A DNA stretch of 36,797 bases, taken from assembly GCA_002314635.1 (NCBI GenBank), contig DCGQ01000049.1:1-36797 (forward strand), read 5' to 3'. The translations under genes were made by a program, and so were the position numbers. The DNA is from Clostridiales bacterium UBA1774. GTDB lineage: Bacteria; Bacillota; Clostridia; Oscillospirales; Oscillospiraceae. The notes below the pieces were generated by a model, which ran no database searches, was not told the origin of the DNA, and was given only the letters and a program-made list of their open reading frames with translations. This document shows, piece after piece, positions 1 through 8,929 of this stretch (positions are counted from its first letter, which is position 1; every line of letters starts with the position of its first letter).

Positions 1-1950
1 GCCCCGCTGACCATCGGTGATGTTACCTATCGGAATCATATGTTCTGCGCGCCCACCGGACATACGGACGATATTGCCCCCGGCCAGCCCAGTCAGGACG
101 GACTGATGGCTTTCCGGCGCATCGCCATCGGCGGTGCCGCCACCGTGGCGGAGGGCGAAGTCATCATCGACCACACCGAGTTTACCGACGGCAAGTGGCC
201 CCGGGATATCGTAAACCGACAGAACTACAACTATGCCCGCATGGCGGACGCGGCAAAGCGTCACGGTGCGGTGCCCACCATGGAGCTGAGCTTCTCCGGC
301 TCCGGTCCCCACAAGAGCACCATTGCCATGGCGCTGAAAACCGGCCGTGTGCTGGAAGGCCCTATGGATGACGACGCCCGTTCCGACGGTCTGAAGGTCA
401 AGGCCATGACCGAGGAGCGGATTCTGGAGGTGATCCGGGATTTCGGCCTCGGCGCATTGGCGGCAAAAAGTGCCGGTTTCCCCATGGTATCCATTCACGG
501 CGCTCATTCCCGCGCCTTCCAGCACTGGTTCAGTCCCTTTGAAAACCGCCGTACCGACAAGTGGGGCGGCGAAAGTCCGGAAAACCGTGCCCGCTTCGCT
601 GTCATGGCCATTGACGAGATCCATCGGGTCTGCGGCAGGAACTTCCCGGTGGAGATCCGCATCAGCGGCACGGAGATTCTGCCCGACGGCTATACCGTGC
701 AGGACGCGGCGCTGATCGCCGAGCAGCTGGACGGACACGCGGACATCATCAACATCTCCGTCAGTCATTCGGACACCATGCACCCCGAATCCTTCTCCCG
801 CACACACCTCAGCATGTTCTATCCGGACGGCTGCCATGCCGCCATCTCCGCGGAGATCAAAAAGCACGTGAAGAAATCTCTCATCGGCGTGGTGGGCGGC
901 ATGAGCGACCCCTATGTGATGGAAAAGATTCTGGCTGAGGGCAAGGCGGATATCATCTACATGGCCCGCCCGCTGAACTGCGACCCGGATCTGCCCAACA
1001 AGGTTCGCGCCGGAAAGCCGGAAACCATCCGCAAATGTATGCGCTGTCTGACCTGCTTCAGCGAAATGGTCGGTCACGGTGACATGGTCTGTGCGCTGAA
1101 CCCGGAGGCAGGCCGGGAACGGGAGGAGTTCTTCTCCCTGCCGCCTGCAAGAAAGATGAAGGTGCTGGTCATCGGCGGCGGCATTGCCGGTATGGAAGCC
1201 GCGCTGACGGCGGAGAAATGCGGGCATTCTGTCACGCTCTGCGAAAAAACCGGTGAGCTGGGCGGACGCATCCTGTGTGAACGGGATGTGCCCTTTAAGA
1301 AGAATCTGCATGACTACATCGAACTGCAGAAGGCCAAGCTTCTTGCGTCCACGGTGGAAGTGCGGCTGAACATGGAAATGACCCCGGCAGAGGCGAAGCA
1401 GATGCAGCCGGACGCGATTCTCTGTGCCATCGGCTCCGAGGTCAGCGTACCGCCCATCCCCGGCATCGACGGTCCCAATGTCTACTCCGGCGTGGAGATC
1501 TTCCGGAATCCCACACTGGCAAAGGGCAGGATCGTCATTCTGGGCGCAGGTCTTGTGGGCACCGAGCTGGCCATCTATTTGAAATCGCTGGGTCACAGTC
1601 CGGAGATCGTGGAAATGGCCGGTTATTTCTCCGCAGGCGGCAACTCCTGTCAGCTCATCGCCATCCGGGATCAGATCGACCAGAAGCAGATTCCTGTCAC
1701 CTTCAACACCCGCGCCGTGGAGATCACGCAGACAGGTGTTCGCTGCCAGTGCCCCGAAAGCGAGAAGTTCTTCCCGGCAGATACGGTGATCTACGCCGCA
1801 GGCATGAAGGCCCGGAAAGAGGAAGCGCTTTCCTTCAACGAAGTCGCACCGGTGTTTTACATGATCGGCGACTGTGAGAAAAGCTCCACCATACTCCATG
1901 CCACCGGCGGCGCTCACACCGTTGCCCGGTTCATGGGCAGATACGAATAA
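1..1950 (+). CDS. Old-yellow-enzyme family Fe-S flavoenzyme (2-enoate reductase-like), 5' end outside window
   Basis: Likely an NAD(P)H-dependent flavoenzyme that reduces activated C=C bonds, with FMN in a TIM barrel, one Fe-S cluster and FAD in a C-terminal disulfide-reductase-type domain. The frame is open to base 1 and reads PLTIGDVTYRN before the first ATG at 40. This is the usual OYE N-terminal strand, so the true start lies only slightly upstream. Visible signatures: the OYE core HGAHSRAFQHWFSPFENRRT and the following WGGESPENRARF; a Cys cluster CMRCLTC with a fourth Cys 12 residues on (bases 1036-1092); a nucleotide-binding GGGIAGMEAA just after it; and a second GAGLVGTELA. About 649 residues are visible, matching 2,4-dienoyl-CoA reductase, enoate reductase and BaiCD-type enzymes. 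The substrate cannot be told from sequence. It is followed after 26 bases by a small conserved gene. Confidence 0.88.
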   Translation, partial: APLTIGDVTYRNHMFCAPTGHTDDIAPGQPSQDGLMAFRRIAIGGAATVAEGEVIIDHTEFTDGKWPRDIVNRQNYNYARMADAAKRHGAVPTMELSFSGSGPHKSTIAMALKTGRVLEGPMDDDARSDGLKVKAMTEERILEVIRDFGLGALAAKSAGFPMVSIHGAHSRAFQHWFSPFENRRTDKWGGESPENRARFAVMAIDEIHRVCGRNFPVEIRISGTEILPDGYTVQDAALIAEQLDGHADIINISVSHSDTMHPESFSRTHLSMFYPDGCHAAISAEIKKHVKKSLIGVVGGMSDPYVMEKILAEGKADIIYMARPLNCDPDLPNKVRAGKPETIRKCMRCLTCFSEMVGHGDMVCALNPEAGREREEFFSLPPARKMKVLVIGGGIAGMEAALTAEKCGHSVTLCEKTGELGGRILCERDVPFKKNLHDYIELQKAKLLASTVEVRLNMEMTPAEAKQMQPDAILCAIGSEVSVPPIPGIDGPNVYSGVEIFRNPTLAKGRIVILGAGLVGTELAIYLKSLGHSPEIVEMAGYFSAGGNSCQLIAIRDQIDQKQIPVTFNTRAVEITQTGVRCQCPESEKFFPADTVIYAAGMKARKEEALSFNEVAPVFYMIGDCEKSSTILHATGGAHTVARFMGRYE

Positions 1951-1976
1951 CAATCAGGAAAGGAACCTCACCGACC

Positions 1977-2531
1977 ATGAGCATCTTTGACAAACTGAAA
2001 AACACACCCGCAGCAGAAACCGCACCGGCGGCAAATGAGACCGGCAGCAAAACCTTCTCCTTCGCCGCCCTGCCGGAAAGCGCAGCAGAGCTGCAGGCGC
2101 TGCCCGAAGCCGCGCTGGACACCCCCTTCAAGACCGCCGCGCTTACCGTATGTGCGCTGTGCGCCTACGCGGCCGATCCGGACATCGGTACGGAAATGTT
2201 GAATTTTCTGAAAGGGCCTCAGCCGCTGAGTGCCTACGAAAAGACCTTCCTGAAGGATCGCTTCCGCGACGGAATCCATGTTCCCTTCTCCTATTTTGCC
2301 GGTTCTTCCCCTGAGAACAACTACACGCCTGCGGAGCCTTTCACCGTTACCGTCAGCACCAATCCCTACTCCTATCAGGAGGACGGCTACGCAGTACTGT
2401 ACATTGCCTCTACCGGCGCTGACAGTCCCCGGCAGCTAAAGCTGAGACGGAAGGGCAGTCAGTGGTTTCTCTGGGAACAGATGCTGATGGTCAGCATCCG
2501 CACCCCCAAAAGCGCTGACCCCTGGGCATAA
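1977..2531 (+). CDS. Small conserved hypothetical protein (resembles DUF6935 family)
   Basis: A 184-residue soluble protein of unknown function. Its N-terminus is a short leader (MSIFDKLKN) followed by an Ala/Thr-rich linker. The conserved part begins near residue 28 with FSFAALPESAAELQALPEAA and ends with a Tyr/Trp-rich beta-looking half. I recall this pattern from the DUF6935 family of Clostridia, but the assignment is from memory only. No signal peptide, membrane segment or catalytic motif is visible. The start is set by AGGAAAGGA about 12 bases upstream of the ATG. It follows the flavoenzyme by 26 bases, so it is probably cotranscribed, and it ends just before a strong hairpin. No functional link to the flavoenzyme is evident. 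Confidence 0.75.
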   Translation: MSIFDKLKNTPAAETAPAANETGSKTFSFAALPESAAELQALPEAALDTPFKTAALTVCALCAYAADPDIGTEMLNFLKGPQPLSAYEKTFLKDRFRDGIHVPFSYFAGSSPENNYTPAEPFTVTVSTNPYSYQEDGYAVLYIASTGADSPRQLKLRRKGSQWFLWEQMLMVSIRTPKSADPWA

Positions 2532-2532
2532 T

Positions 2533-2580
2533 GAAAAAACTCGCCGCCGCTTCCCCATACGGGAAGCGGCGGCTGTCTTT
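2533..2580. terminator. Bidirectional rho-independent terminator between convergent genes
   Basis: A perfect 13-bp stem (2543-2555 with 2561-2573, arm GCCGCCGCTTCCC) has a 5-base loop. On the minus strand it is followed by six T's (2535-2540 region), and on the plus strand by TGTCTTT. It lies between the stop of the small + gene and the stop of ftsK. It should end ftsK transcription strongly and the + operon more weakly. Confidence 0.85.
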
Positions 2581-5500
2581 CAGTCGATTTCCTCGGGGAC
2601 TCCCCCGTTGTCATCTTCATCCGCATCGATCAGCGGTGCCTGCAGAGCCGGACTGTCCAGACCCTTCATGGCGTTCCACTGATCCCGGGTGATCAGCACC
2701 GGGCGGGGTTTCGAGCCTTCAAAGGGTCCTACCACACCCCGTTCCTCCATCTGATCCACAATACGGGCAGCGCGGGAATAACCCAGCTTCAGGCGGCGCT
2801 GGAGCATGGAAACGCTGGCCTGTCCGGAATCCAGAACCACCATGACCGCGTCATCAAACAGCTCATCCAGTTCATCATCCGCCGCGGCACTGTCCTCCCC
2901 GGCGTCTTCCTTCTTCTGCTCCTTCTCGGTGCTGCGCTCGATCTCATCCTGAATCTTCCGGTCGTAATTGGCCAGACCCTGTTCCTTTACGAAGTTGATG
3001 ACTTCTTCCCGCTCATCATCCGTCACGAAAGTGCCCTGCACACGCATGGGTTTTCCGCTGCCTACCGGAGCATAGAGCATATCGCCCTTGCCAACCAGCT
3101 TTTCTGCGCCGGAGGTATCCAGAATGATACGGGAGTTCAGCGCACTGTCCACCGCGAAGGCAATGCGGGAGGGAATGTTGGCCTTCATCAGACCGGTGAT
3201 CACATCCGCGGAGGGACGCTGGGTGGCGATTACCAGATGGATGCCGCCTGCACGGCCCATCTGAGCAATGCGGCAGATGCTTTCTTCCACATCCTTGGCA
3301 GCCGCCATCATCAGGTCGGCCAGCTCGTCGATCAAAATCACGATCTTGGGCAGCTTCTGGCCGCCCTCGGTACGTTCCATGATCTTATTATAGCTGGCAA
3401 GATCCCGGGCGCCGGAATCGGCGATCAGACGGTAGCGTTTCAGCATTTCCATGACCGCCCACTGCAGCGCACCGGCGGCCTTCTTCGGGTCGGTAACTAC
3501 GGGGATCAGCAGGTGGGGAATGCCGTTGTAGATGCCCAGCTCGATCATCTTCGGGTCCACCATGATCAGGCGCACATCCTCCGGGCTGGACTTGTAGAGC
3601 ATACTCAGGATCAGCGAGTTCATACACACGGATTTACCGCTGCCGGTGGTACCGGCGATCAGCAGATGGGGTAGCTTTCCGATGTCGCCCACCACCGGCT
3701 GACCGGCAATATCCCGGCCGATGGCAAAGGTCAGATCCGACTTTTTCTCCCGGAAGGAGGATGTGTCGATCACATCCCGGAGATAGACGGTGGTGGTCTG
3801 CTTGTTGGGCACCTCGATGCCCACGATGGAGATTTTATCCGGCACGGGGGCGATTCGCACGCCGCTGACGCCCAGCGCCAGCGCGATGTCATCCGACAGG
3901 TTGGTAAGCCGGTTCAGCTTGACACCCTGCTCCAGTTCCACCTCATAGCGGGTCACGGAGGGGCCTCTGGTCACATCGCAGATTTCCGCCGGTATGCCGA
4001 AGCTCTTGATGGTGGCGCTGAGCCGCCGGGCATTGACGGTCATTTCCTCCCGTCCGGCGTTGCTGTCCTCTCCGGAACCGGCGGTCAGCAGATCCATAGG
4101 CGGGAAGCTGTACTGCACCGGAACATTCTGTCCCTCCGAGGCCAGATTTTCTTCGATGGAGGCCACCATTTCCGCTTTCAGCTTCACTGTCTCCGCTTTT
4201 TCTACCGCGCGGGCATTCTTTTCATCTGCCAGAACAGCAGCGGCTTCCGCAACAGCTTCCGCAGATACGGTGCTTTTCTGCGCGGATACGGGAGCCTGGG
4301 CGGGTTTTTCCGTCTCGGCCGGATCCGGTACCGGGCGGGCGGGCATGGCAGCGGTATCGTAAAGACCGGTCAGCACCGGTTCCGGTTCTTCCTCCGGCTC
4401 CTGCAGGATCGGTTCAGCCTCCCGGATCCTCGGCTGCTCCGAAACGGCGGGCGGCTCCGTAACAGCTCCGGCTGGCGCTTCCGCTGCCGCCGGTTTCGGC
4501 TGCGCTTCCGGCATTTCCGCTTTCTCCGGTTTTTCCCGGCGGAACCAGCGCCCGTTCTTCTCCGGCTGCTCCGGTTCCTCCGTGGACGGCCTTTCGTCGG
4601 GGCGGATCGCGGTGTCCACTACCTGTTTTCGTGCATCATAGCCGCTTTTTTCGGCATTGAAACGATCCTTGGTCAGAATCTCCGCCAGCCAGTCCCGATT
4701 GACCTCCACAGCGGATTTCGCCGATTCCGGCTTCGGTTCCTCTGCTGCCGGTTTGGTTTCCGGCTTCGGCTCCGGTTTGGGTTCCGGTTTGGGTTCTTCC
4801 GCCTTGGTCTTCCTTCCTCTGGGCGGCTCCGGCGGGGTTTCCGGTGCGGCTGCGGGGGTCTCGTTTTCCCCGTCCAGCGGAATATCAATTATCTTCGAGT
4901 GCTTCCGGGTACCCGTATGCTCCTTCGCTGCGGCGGCGGCAATCCGCTGTTCCTCCGCCGCGGCGGCTTCACGGGCTTCCAGCTCCCGCTGGGCGGCCTT
5001 GCGCCGTTCCTCCGCGCGAAGCTGTTCCTGTTCCCGCATCAGCTTCCATTCCTCCGCCTTCTGCTGTGCCCGCTCCCGGCTCCGCTCCGCCATGGAGGAA
5101 ATCGTCACATCCAGTGCGGCGAACAGCAGGAACACGGTGCCCAGTACCAGCACAATGGCGGCGCCCACCGTATTGAACAGGCTGCGGAAGCAGATGGCAA
5201 AGAACCCGGCTACCGCACCGCCGGAACCGGCAGAGCCGGTCAGCGTTCCGGTATCATACAGATAACCCAGAATCCCCCAGTTCCACGCCGGTTCTGCCGT
5301 ACTTCCGAACAGGTGGAACATCGCGCCGATGGTCACGCTCAGCAGCAGCGCACAGGTGATGCGGCCGCCCAGCGGCTTATGCCGCACGCAGAGCAGGATC
5401 AGAGCGCAGTAGATCAGGATCGGCGGCAGGAAGAAGAATCCCTTTCCCACCAGTCCCTGAATAAAGGTTCGGAAAAAGCCGATGAACCAGCCTTCCCGGG

Positions 5501-5723
5501 TGAAACAGCCGATCAGGCTGAACAGCGCCAGTGCAAGGCAGATAAACGCTTTGATAACCCGGTAACGAATGGGGTCATTGGGTGTGACCGACCCCTGCTT
5601 TGCGGTTTTCGCAGGTGTCTTTGCCGCTTTCCCGCTTCCGGATGCACTTTTCGTGGTTCTGGGCGGGGGGGATTTTCTGTTCTCCGCACCGGGTTTTTTC
5701 CCGGTGTCGGCTGCTTTGGCCAT
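2580..5723 (-). CDS. ftsK: DNA translocase FtsK/SpoIIIE
   Basis: A membrane-anchored, ATP-driven double-stranded DNA pump that clears chromosomal DNA from the division or sporulation septum. The 1047 residues divide as follows: a Lys/Pro-rich cytosolic start (1-50); about four membrane helices (55-205); a very long charged linker (210-540) with KPEP-type repeats and Glu/Ala coiled-coil-like stretches; the motor domain; and a winged-helix gamma domain near 950-1020 (MLQRRLKLGYSRAARIVDQM). The Walker A GTTGSGKS has its Lys near residue 697, and Walker B is KIVILIDELADLM near 798. It is about 250 residues longer than B. subtilis SpoIIIE, all in the linker. The start is supported by GGGAGGT 9 bases upstream. 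The gene sits 38 bases behind uppP, with tepA before that; tepA is also near spoIIIE in Bacillus. FtsK and SpoIIIE roles cannot be separated here. Confidence 0.96.
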   Translation of the reverse strand: MAKAADTGKKPGAENRKSPPPRTTKSASGSGKAAKTPAKTAKQGSVTPNDPIRYRVIKAFICLALALFSLIGCFTREGWFIGFFRTFIQGLVGKGFFFLPPILIYCALILLCVRHKPLGGRITCALLLSVTIGAMFHLFGSTAEPAWNWGILGYLYDTGTLTGSAGSGGAVAGFFAICFRSLFNTVGAAIVLVLGTVFLLFAALDVTISSMAERSRERAQQKAEEWKLMREQEQLRAEERRKAAQRELEAREAAAAEEQRIAAAAAKEHTGTRKHSKIIDIPLDGENETPAAAPETPPEPPRGRKTKAEEPKPEPKPEPKPETKPAAEEPKPESAKSAVEVNRDWLAEILTKDRFNAEKSGYDARKQVVDTAIRPDERPSTEEPEQPEKNGRWFRREKPEKAEMPEAQPKPAAAEAPAGAVTEPPAVSEQPRIREAEPILQEPEEEPEPVLTGLYDTAAMPARPVPDPAETEKPAQAPVSAQKSTVSAEAVAEAAAVLADEKNARAVEKAETVKLKAEMVASIEENLASEGQNVPVQYSFPPMDLLTAGSGEDSNAGREEMTVNARRLSATIKSFGIPAEICDVTRGPSVTRYEVELEQGVKLNRLTNLSDDIALALGVSGVRIAPVPDKISIVGIEVPNKQTTTVYLRDVIDTSSFREKKSDLTFAIGRDIAGQPVVGDIGKLPHLLIAGTTGSGKSVCMNSLILSMLYKSSPEDVRLIMVDPKMIELGIYNGIPHLLIPVVTDPKKAAGALQWAVMEMLKRYRLIADSGARDLASYNKIMERTEGGQKLPKIVILIDELADLMMAAAKDVEESICRIAQMGRAGGIHLVIATQRPSADVITGLMKANIPSRIAFAVDSALNSRIILDTSGAEKLVGKGDMLYAPVGSGKPMRVQGTFVTDDEREEVINFVKEQGLANYDRKIQDEIERSTEKEQKKEDAGEDSAAADDELDELFDDAVMVVLDSGQASVSMLQRRLKLGYSRAARIVDQMEERGVVGPFEGSKPRPVLITRDQWNAMKGLDSPALQAPLIDADEDDNGGVPEEID

Positions 5724-5761
5724 ATCGAATGACCTCCCTTCTCAAGTATCGCAGACAGACA

Positions 5762-6589
5762 TTACAGAATGATGGTGGCAATGATGGTCAGCAGACCGAC
5801 TGCCCAGCAGTAATAGGCAAAGCGCCCGAACTTGCCCTTATCCGCCAGCAGCTTCACCAGACAGATAGCGAAATAACCGGACACACCGGCCACGATCACG
5901 CCCACCAGACAGGGCAGCACCATGGCCTTATCGATCCCGGCGCTGAGCGCATCGGAAATTTTCAGGATATTGGCACCCACGATTGCCGGAATAGACAGCA
6001 GGAAACTGAAGCGCACGGCGAAATCCCGCTTGCAGCCCCGGAGCGTACTGGCGGTGATGGTGCTGCCGCTGCGGGAGATGCCGGGCAGGACGGCGACCAC
6101 CTGCATCAGACCGATGGCCAGAGCATCCTTCCATGTGGCGTTTCTCTCATCCTTGTTTCCCGGCTTTACCTTGTCGGATATGTAAAGGAGACAGCCGGTT
6201 GCCAGAAGTGCAATGCCGATAAAGAGGGTGCTGGCATAGAGCTTTTCCACCACATCATCCACCAGCATCGCCAGTACCAGCGGCAGCGTGGCGATAATGG
6301 CCAGCAGGATCAGTCTCTGCACCGGGGCATTTGGTTTATCCTTCCGCTTTTTTCCCTGACACAGACCCCAAAGCTCCCTTACCACATCAACCACATCTTT
6401 TCGATAGTAGATGCAGACGGCTGCCAGCGTTCCCAGATGCAGCAGCACGTCAAACAGCATCTGGCTTTCCTCCACATTCTCCATGTGGAAGAAGTTCTGG
6501 AAAATAGACAGATGACCGGAGCTGGAAATGGGCAGAAACTCCGCCACACCCTGTATCAGACCCAGAAGGGCCGCAAACCAGATCGACAT
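5762..6589 (-). CDS. uppP: Undecaprenyl-diphosphatase UppP (BacA)
   Basis: Integral membrane phosphatase that turns undecaprenyl diphosphate into the monophosphate, recycling the lipid carrier for peptidoglycan and other wall polymers. Overproduction of this family gives bacitracin resistance. The 275 residues are almost all hydrophobic helices. Both family signatures are present: QGVAEFLPISSSGH (residues 13-26) and PGISRSGSTI with Arg173. The frame extends further upstream, but the start at 6589 is chosen because AAGGAG lies 9 bases before it and the protein begins MSIWFAALLG as family members do. A longer start would overlap tepA and put the promoter at 6634-6662 inside the gene. It precedes ftsK by 38 bases. 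Confidence 0.96.
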   Translation of the reverse strand: MSIWFAALLGLIQGVAEFLPISSSGHLSIFQNFFHMENVEESQMLFDVLLHLGTLAAVCIYYRKDVVDVVRELWGLCQGKKRKDKPNAPVQRLILLAIIATLPLVLAMLVDDVVEKLYASTLFIGIALLATGCLLYISDKVKPGNKDERNATWKDALAIGLMQVVAVLPGISRSGSTITASTLRGCKRDFAVRFSFLLSIPAIVGANILKISDALSAGIDKAMVLPCLVGVIVAGVSGYFAICLVKLLADKGKFGRFAYYCWAVGLLTIIATIIL

Positions 6590-6633
6590 ACTCGGTATCT
6601 CCTTCCGATACATTACATAAGATTGGGTCATAT

Positions 6634-6662
6634 ATTTTACCACGGCAGGCGGACTATGACAA
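6634..6662 (-). promoter_or_regulatory. Probable sigma-A promoter for uppP-ftsK
   Basis: On the minus strand TTGTCA is followed after 17 bases by TAAAAT, with TGG just before it (extended -10). Each hexamer matches consensus at 5 of 6 positions. It overlaps the end of tepA, and the likely start point is about 35 bases before the uppP ATG. It would let uppP-ftsK be made independently of tepA. Confidence 0.6.
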
Positions 6663-7337
6663 GGGTTTTTCCGCCTCCATCCGTCCATGCAGATAATTGA
6701 GTGCGTCCTGCAGCCCGCCCACTGCGTCGATCAGTCCCAATTCCACCGCTTCCCGGCCGCCGATCACGCTGCCAACCTCGCCCATCAGCTCGCCGGTGCA
6801 GAGCATCCGCTCCGTCAGCGCCGCCCGGGTGATATGGGAATGCGCCGTCACAAAGGTCACGACGCGCTCCTGCATTTTCTCCAGATACCGACAGGTCTGA
6901 GGCACACCGATGACCACGCCGGTCATCCGCACCGGATGAAGGGTCATGGCAGCGCTGGGCGCGATGAAGCTTCGGGAGGCGGCAACCGCCAGCGGCACAC
7001 CGATGGAGTGTCCCCCACCCAGCACCAGCGAGGCGGTAGGGGTCTTCATCCCGGCGATCAGCTCCGCAATGCCCAGACCCGCCTCCACATCGCCGCCCAC
7101 GGTATTCAGCAGAATCAGCAGCGCCCGGATCTCCGGACTCTCTTCGATGGCAGCCAGCAGCGGCATCACATGCTCATACTTGGTGGTTTTGACCGAACAG
7201 GGCAGCAGCGTATGCCCCTCCACCTGTCCTGCGATGGTAAGGCAGTGGATCGCGCCCTCCCGTCCGCAGGCCGTGGAGGAACCCAGCTCCCGGATCTGGG
7301 GAAGCTCCCCCTGCAGCATCGTCATTTCCTCGTCCAT
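6654..7337 (-). CDS. tepA: ClpP-like serine protease, translocation-enhancing TepA family
   Basis: A 227-residue ClpP-fold protein of the TepA/YmfB type. Bacillus TepA is linked to protein secretion and processing of exported peptides. The nucleophile is Ser111 in GGGHSIG and the general base His134 in TLHPVRM. The stretch NTVGGDVEAGLGIAELI is the ClpP oxyanion and substrate-strand region. There is no signal peptide, so it probably acts in the cytosol near the membrane. The start is set by GGGAGG 6-7 bases before the ATG. It lies upstream of uppP and ftsK; in B. subtilis tepA lies close upstream of spoIIIE, which supports the name. The third catalytic residue was not assigned. Confidence 0.88.
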   Translation of the reverse strand: MDEEMTMLQGELPQIRELGSSTACGREGAIHCLTIAGQVEGHTLLPCSVKTTKYEHVMPLLAAIEESPEIRALLILLNTVGGDVEAGLGIAELIAGMKTPTASLVLGGGHSIGVPLAVAASRSFIAPSAAMTLHPVRMTGVVIGVPQTCRYLEKMQERVVTFVTAHSHITRAALTERMLCTGELMGEVGSVIGGREAVELGLIDAVGGLQDALNYLHGRMEAEKPLS

Positions 7338-7365
7338 GCCGAACCTCCCGCTCTGTTTTATTCTT

Positions 7366-7395
7366 AGTATAGGAAGTTCCGGCAGAATTATGCAA
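7366..7395 (-). promoter_or_regulatory. Probable sigma-A promoter for tepA
   Basis: Minus-strand TTGCAT, an 18-base spacer and TATACT lie 29-58 bases before the tepA ATG. A short near-palindrome AGAGA-C-TCTCT overlaps the -35 side. Confidence 0.6.
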
Positions 7396-7413
7396 AGAGA
7401 CTCTCTGCCCGGT

Positions 7414-8037
7414 TCAGGCGGAGAATCCCTTTGTCAGTTCCATCGCCAGCCTCAGAAGCCGGCTCTGCGGGTCGTTAAAATGGCCGCCCTGTTCCCAGCG
7501 GAAGGTCACTTCGCTTCCCTGCTGTTTCAGCAGGCCGGCGGTGATTTCCGTACAGTCCCCCACCCGGGCCATGCGGGGATTGCGTGCCTTCGGCTCTTTA
7601 TCGCCCAGACTCAGGCAGACCCGCCGGGCATGGGTGGGATGCGCGGAAAGGTAATCGCACCAGCCCTCATACCAGAGAGAGCCGGAGCCGGAACCGGCAA
7701 GGTTGAACACCCCCGATTCACAGGCTGCCCACAGGGCAAACAGTCCGCCCAGCGAATACCCGAGAATCCCCACGGGCACCGCTCCGCAAAGCAGCTTCGC
7801 CTGCGCCGTTTCCTCCAGAACCGTTTCCAGAAACGACCGGCCTTCCCCGGCAAAGGGTGGCCGTTTTCCTCCCAGAGAGGGTGCCTCCCAGGGCGTCAGA
7901 TTCCGATCCCAGTCCCCGGGAGGAACGGACAATACGCTGAATGCGCCGTTTCCGCTCCGGAACAGGTTTTCCGCCGTTTCCCCGTCATCCGGCAGCACCA
8001 GCAGCGGCGCGTTTTCCGCGATCCGGAGATTATCCAT
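7414..8037 (-). CDS. Alpha/beta-fold serine hydrolase (esterase-like)
   Basis: A 207-residue cytosolic alpha/beta hydrolase. The nucleophile elbow GYSLGG gives Ser95. Asp146 (LSLGDKEP) and His186 (QGGHF) complete a plausible triad in the right order. It resembles small dienelactone-hydrolase/esterase-like proteins; the substrate is unknown. The start at 8037 is chosen because GGGAGG lies 7-8 bases upstream; an ATG further up, at 8091, has no such site. Its ATG overlaps the last eight bases of the PHP gene (ATGGATAA), so the two are very probably translationally coupled. Confidence 0.8.
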   Translation of the reverse strand: MDNLRIAENAPLLVLPDDGETAENLFRSGNGAFSVLSVPPGDWDRNLTPWEAPSLGGKRPPFAGEGRSFLETVLEETAQAKLLCGAVPVGILGYSLGGLFALWAACESGVFNLAGSGSGSLWYEGWCDYLSAHPTHARRVCLSLGDKEPKARNPRMARVGDCTEITAGLLKQQGSEVTFRWEQGGHFNDPQSRLLRLAMELTKGFSA

Positions 8038-8851
8038 GCCGCGCCTCCCGCTCCCGCAGGGTGCAGAGCCATGCATAGGGCGCCTGCACACCGCCGATCA
8101 CCCGCTCCGGCCGGTTGGGGCCGTGGAAATCGCTGCCGCCGGTGGGGCACAGGTCATATTCCCGGCACAGCGCCAGCAGCATTTCCGTTTCCGCCCGGGA
8201 ATAGCCGGAATACAGGCACTCCATGCCCACGGCACCTGCGTCCCGGCAGAGCTGCACCAGCTCCCGCAGCTGCGGCTCCGGAAAGGCATACTGCAGCGGA
8301 TGAGCCAGCACGGACGCGGCTCCCGCAGCGCCCAGCGCCTGAATGATCTCCGGCACAGTCTGCCATGCCAGCGAAGCATAGTAGGGTCTGCCCTCTCCCA
8401 GCCACTCCGCAAAGGCGGTTTTCACATCGGGGAAGTAGCCTTTTTTCACCAGCAGCGCCGCGATATGGGGCCGCCCCGCCACGCCCTTCTTGCTGGCATA
8501 CAGTTCTTTCGTGGTGATATCCACTCCGTCGGCGCGAAGCTTTTCGATGATGGCAGCATTCCGCGCTTCCCGGTCTGCGATCAGCCGGGGCTGCCGGCGC
8601 ATCTGCTCCCAGTCCCCGTCATATCCCAGAATGTGGATTTCCGTATCCCGGAACAGCGCCTTCCGCTCAATGCCCGGCACGATTTCCAATCCGGGCACAT
8701 CCCGAAGCTCTGCCAGTCCCTCCATGGTATCATGGTCCGTGATTGCTATGGCACGGAGACCCGCCTGTGCCGCTGCTTCCGCCGCCTGCAGCGGACTGAG
8801 CGCCCCGTCGGAATACTGTGTGTGAAGGTGAAGGTCAATCGTGTCTCCCAT
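8030..8851 (-). CDS. PHP-domain metal-dependent phosphoesterase
   Basis: A 273-residue PHP phosphoesterase of the TrpH/YciV type. Known relatives cleave 3',5'-nucleoside bisphosphates or act as a 5'-3' exonuclease on short RNA. All metal-binding motifs are visible: DLHLHTQYSDG (residues 6-16), ITDHDTMEGL, PGIERKALFRDTEIHILGYD, GRPHIA, VLAHP and GGSDFHGPN. Length matches the family. The start has a GGGGGGAA ribosome site about 5 bases upstream. It is followed by the overlapping hydrolase gene. A hairpin and a possible 19-codon leader frame lie just upstream. The exact substrate is inference. Confidence 0.88.
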   Translation of the reverse strand: MGDTIDLHLHTQYSDGALSPLQAAEAAAQAGLRAIAITDHDTMEGLAELRDVPGLEIVPGIERKALFRDTEIHILGYDGDWEQMRRQPRLIADREARNAAIIEKLRADGVDITTKELYASKKGVAGRPHIAALLVKKGYFPDVKTAFAEWLGEGRPYYASLAWQTVPEIIQALGAAGAASVLAHPLQYAFPEPQLRELVQLCRDAGAVGMECLYSGYSRAETEMLLALCREYDLCPTGGSDFHGPNRPERVIGGVQAPYAWLCTLREREARHG

Positions 8852-8869
8852 CCTGTTCCCCCCGTTTCG

Positions 8870-8929
8870 TCATGCGCCATGGGAAAGGAGAAATGATGCA
8901 GGATACACCCATCCAATCGCGTTCATCAT
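8870..8929 (-). CDS. Possible 19-codon leader peptide upstream of the PHP gene
   Basis: On the minus strand AAGGAG sits 3 to 6 bases before two adjacent in-frame ATGs, followed by a 19-codon frame (MMNAIGWVYPASFLLSHGA) ending TGA 18 bases before the PHP ATG. Its ribosome site and first codons form one arm of the hairpin at 8885-8937 and would be hidden when it folds. It may be chance: the frame is short and has no obvious regulatory codon run. Confidence 0.2.
   Translation of the reverse strand: MMNAIGWVYPASFLLSHGA

Noticed and set aside
4740..4800. Tandem repeat array as a possible non-coding repeat or CRISPR
   Set aside because: It is the in-frame KPEP repeat of the FtsK linker; no spacers or conserved palindromic repeats are present.
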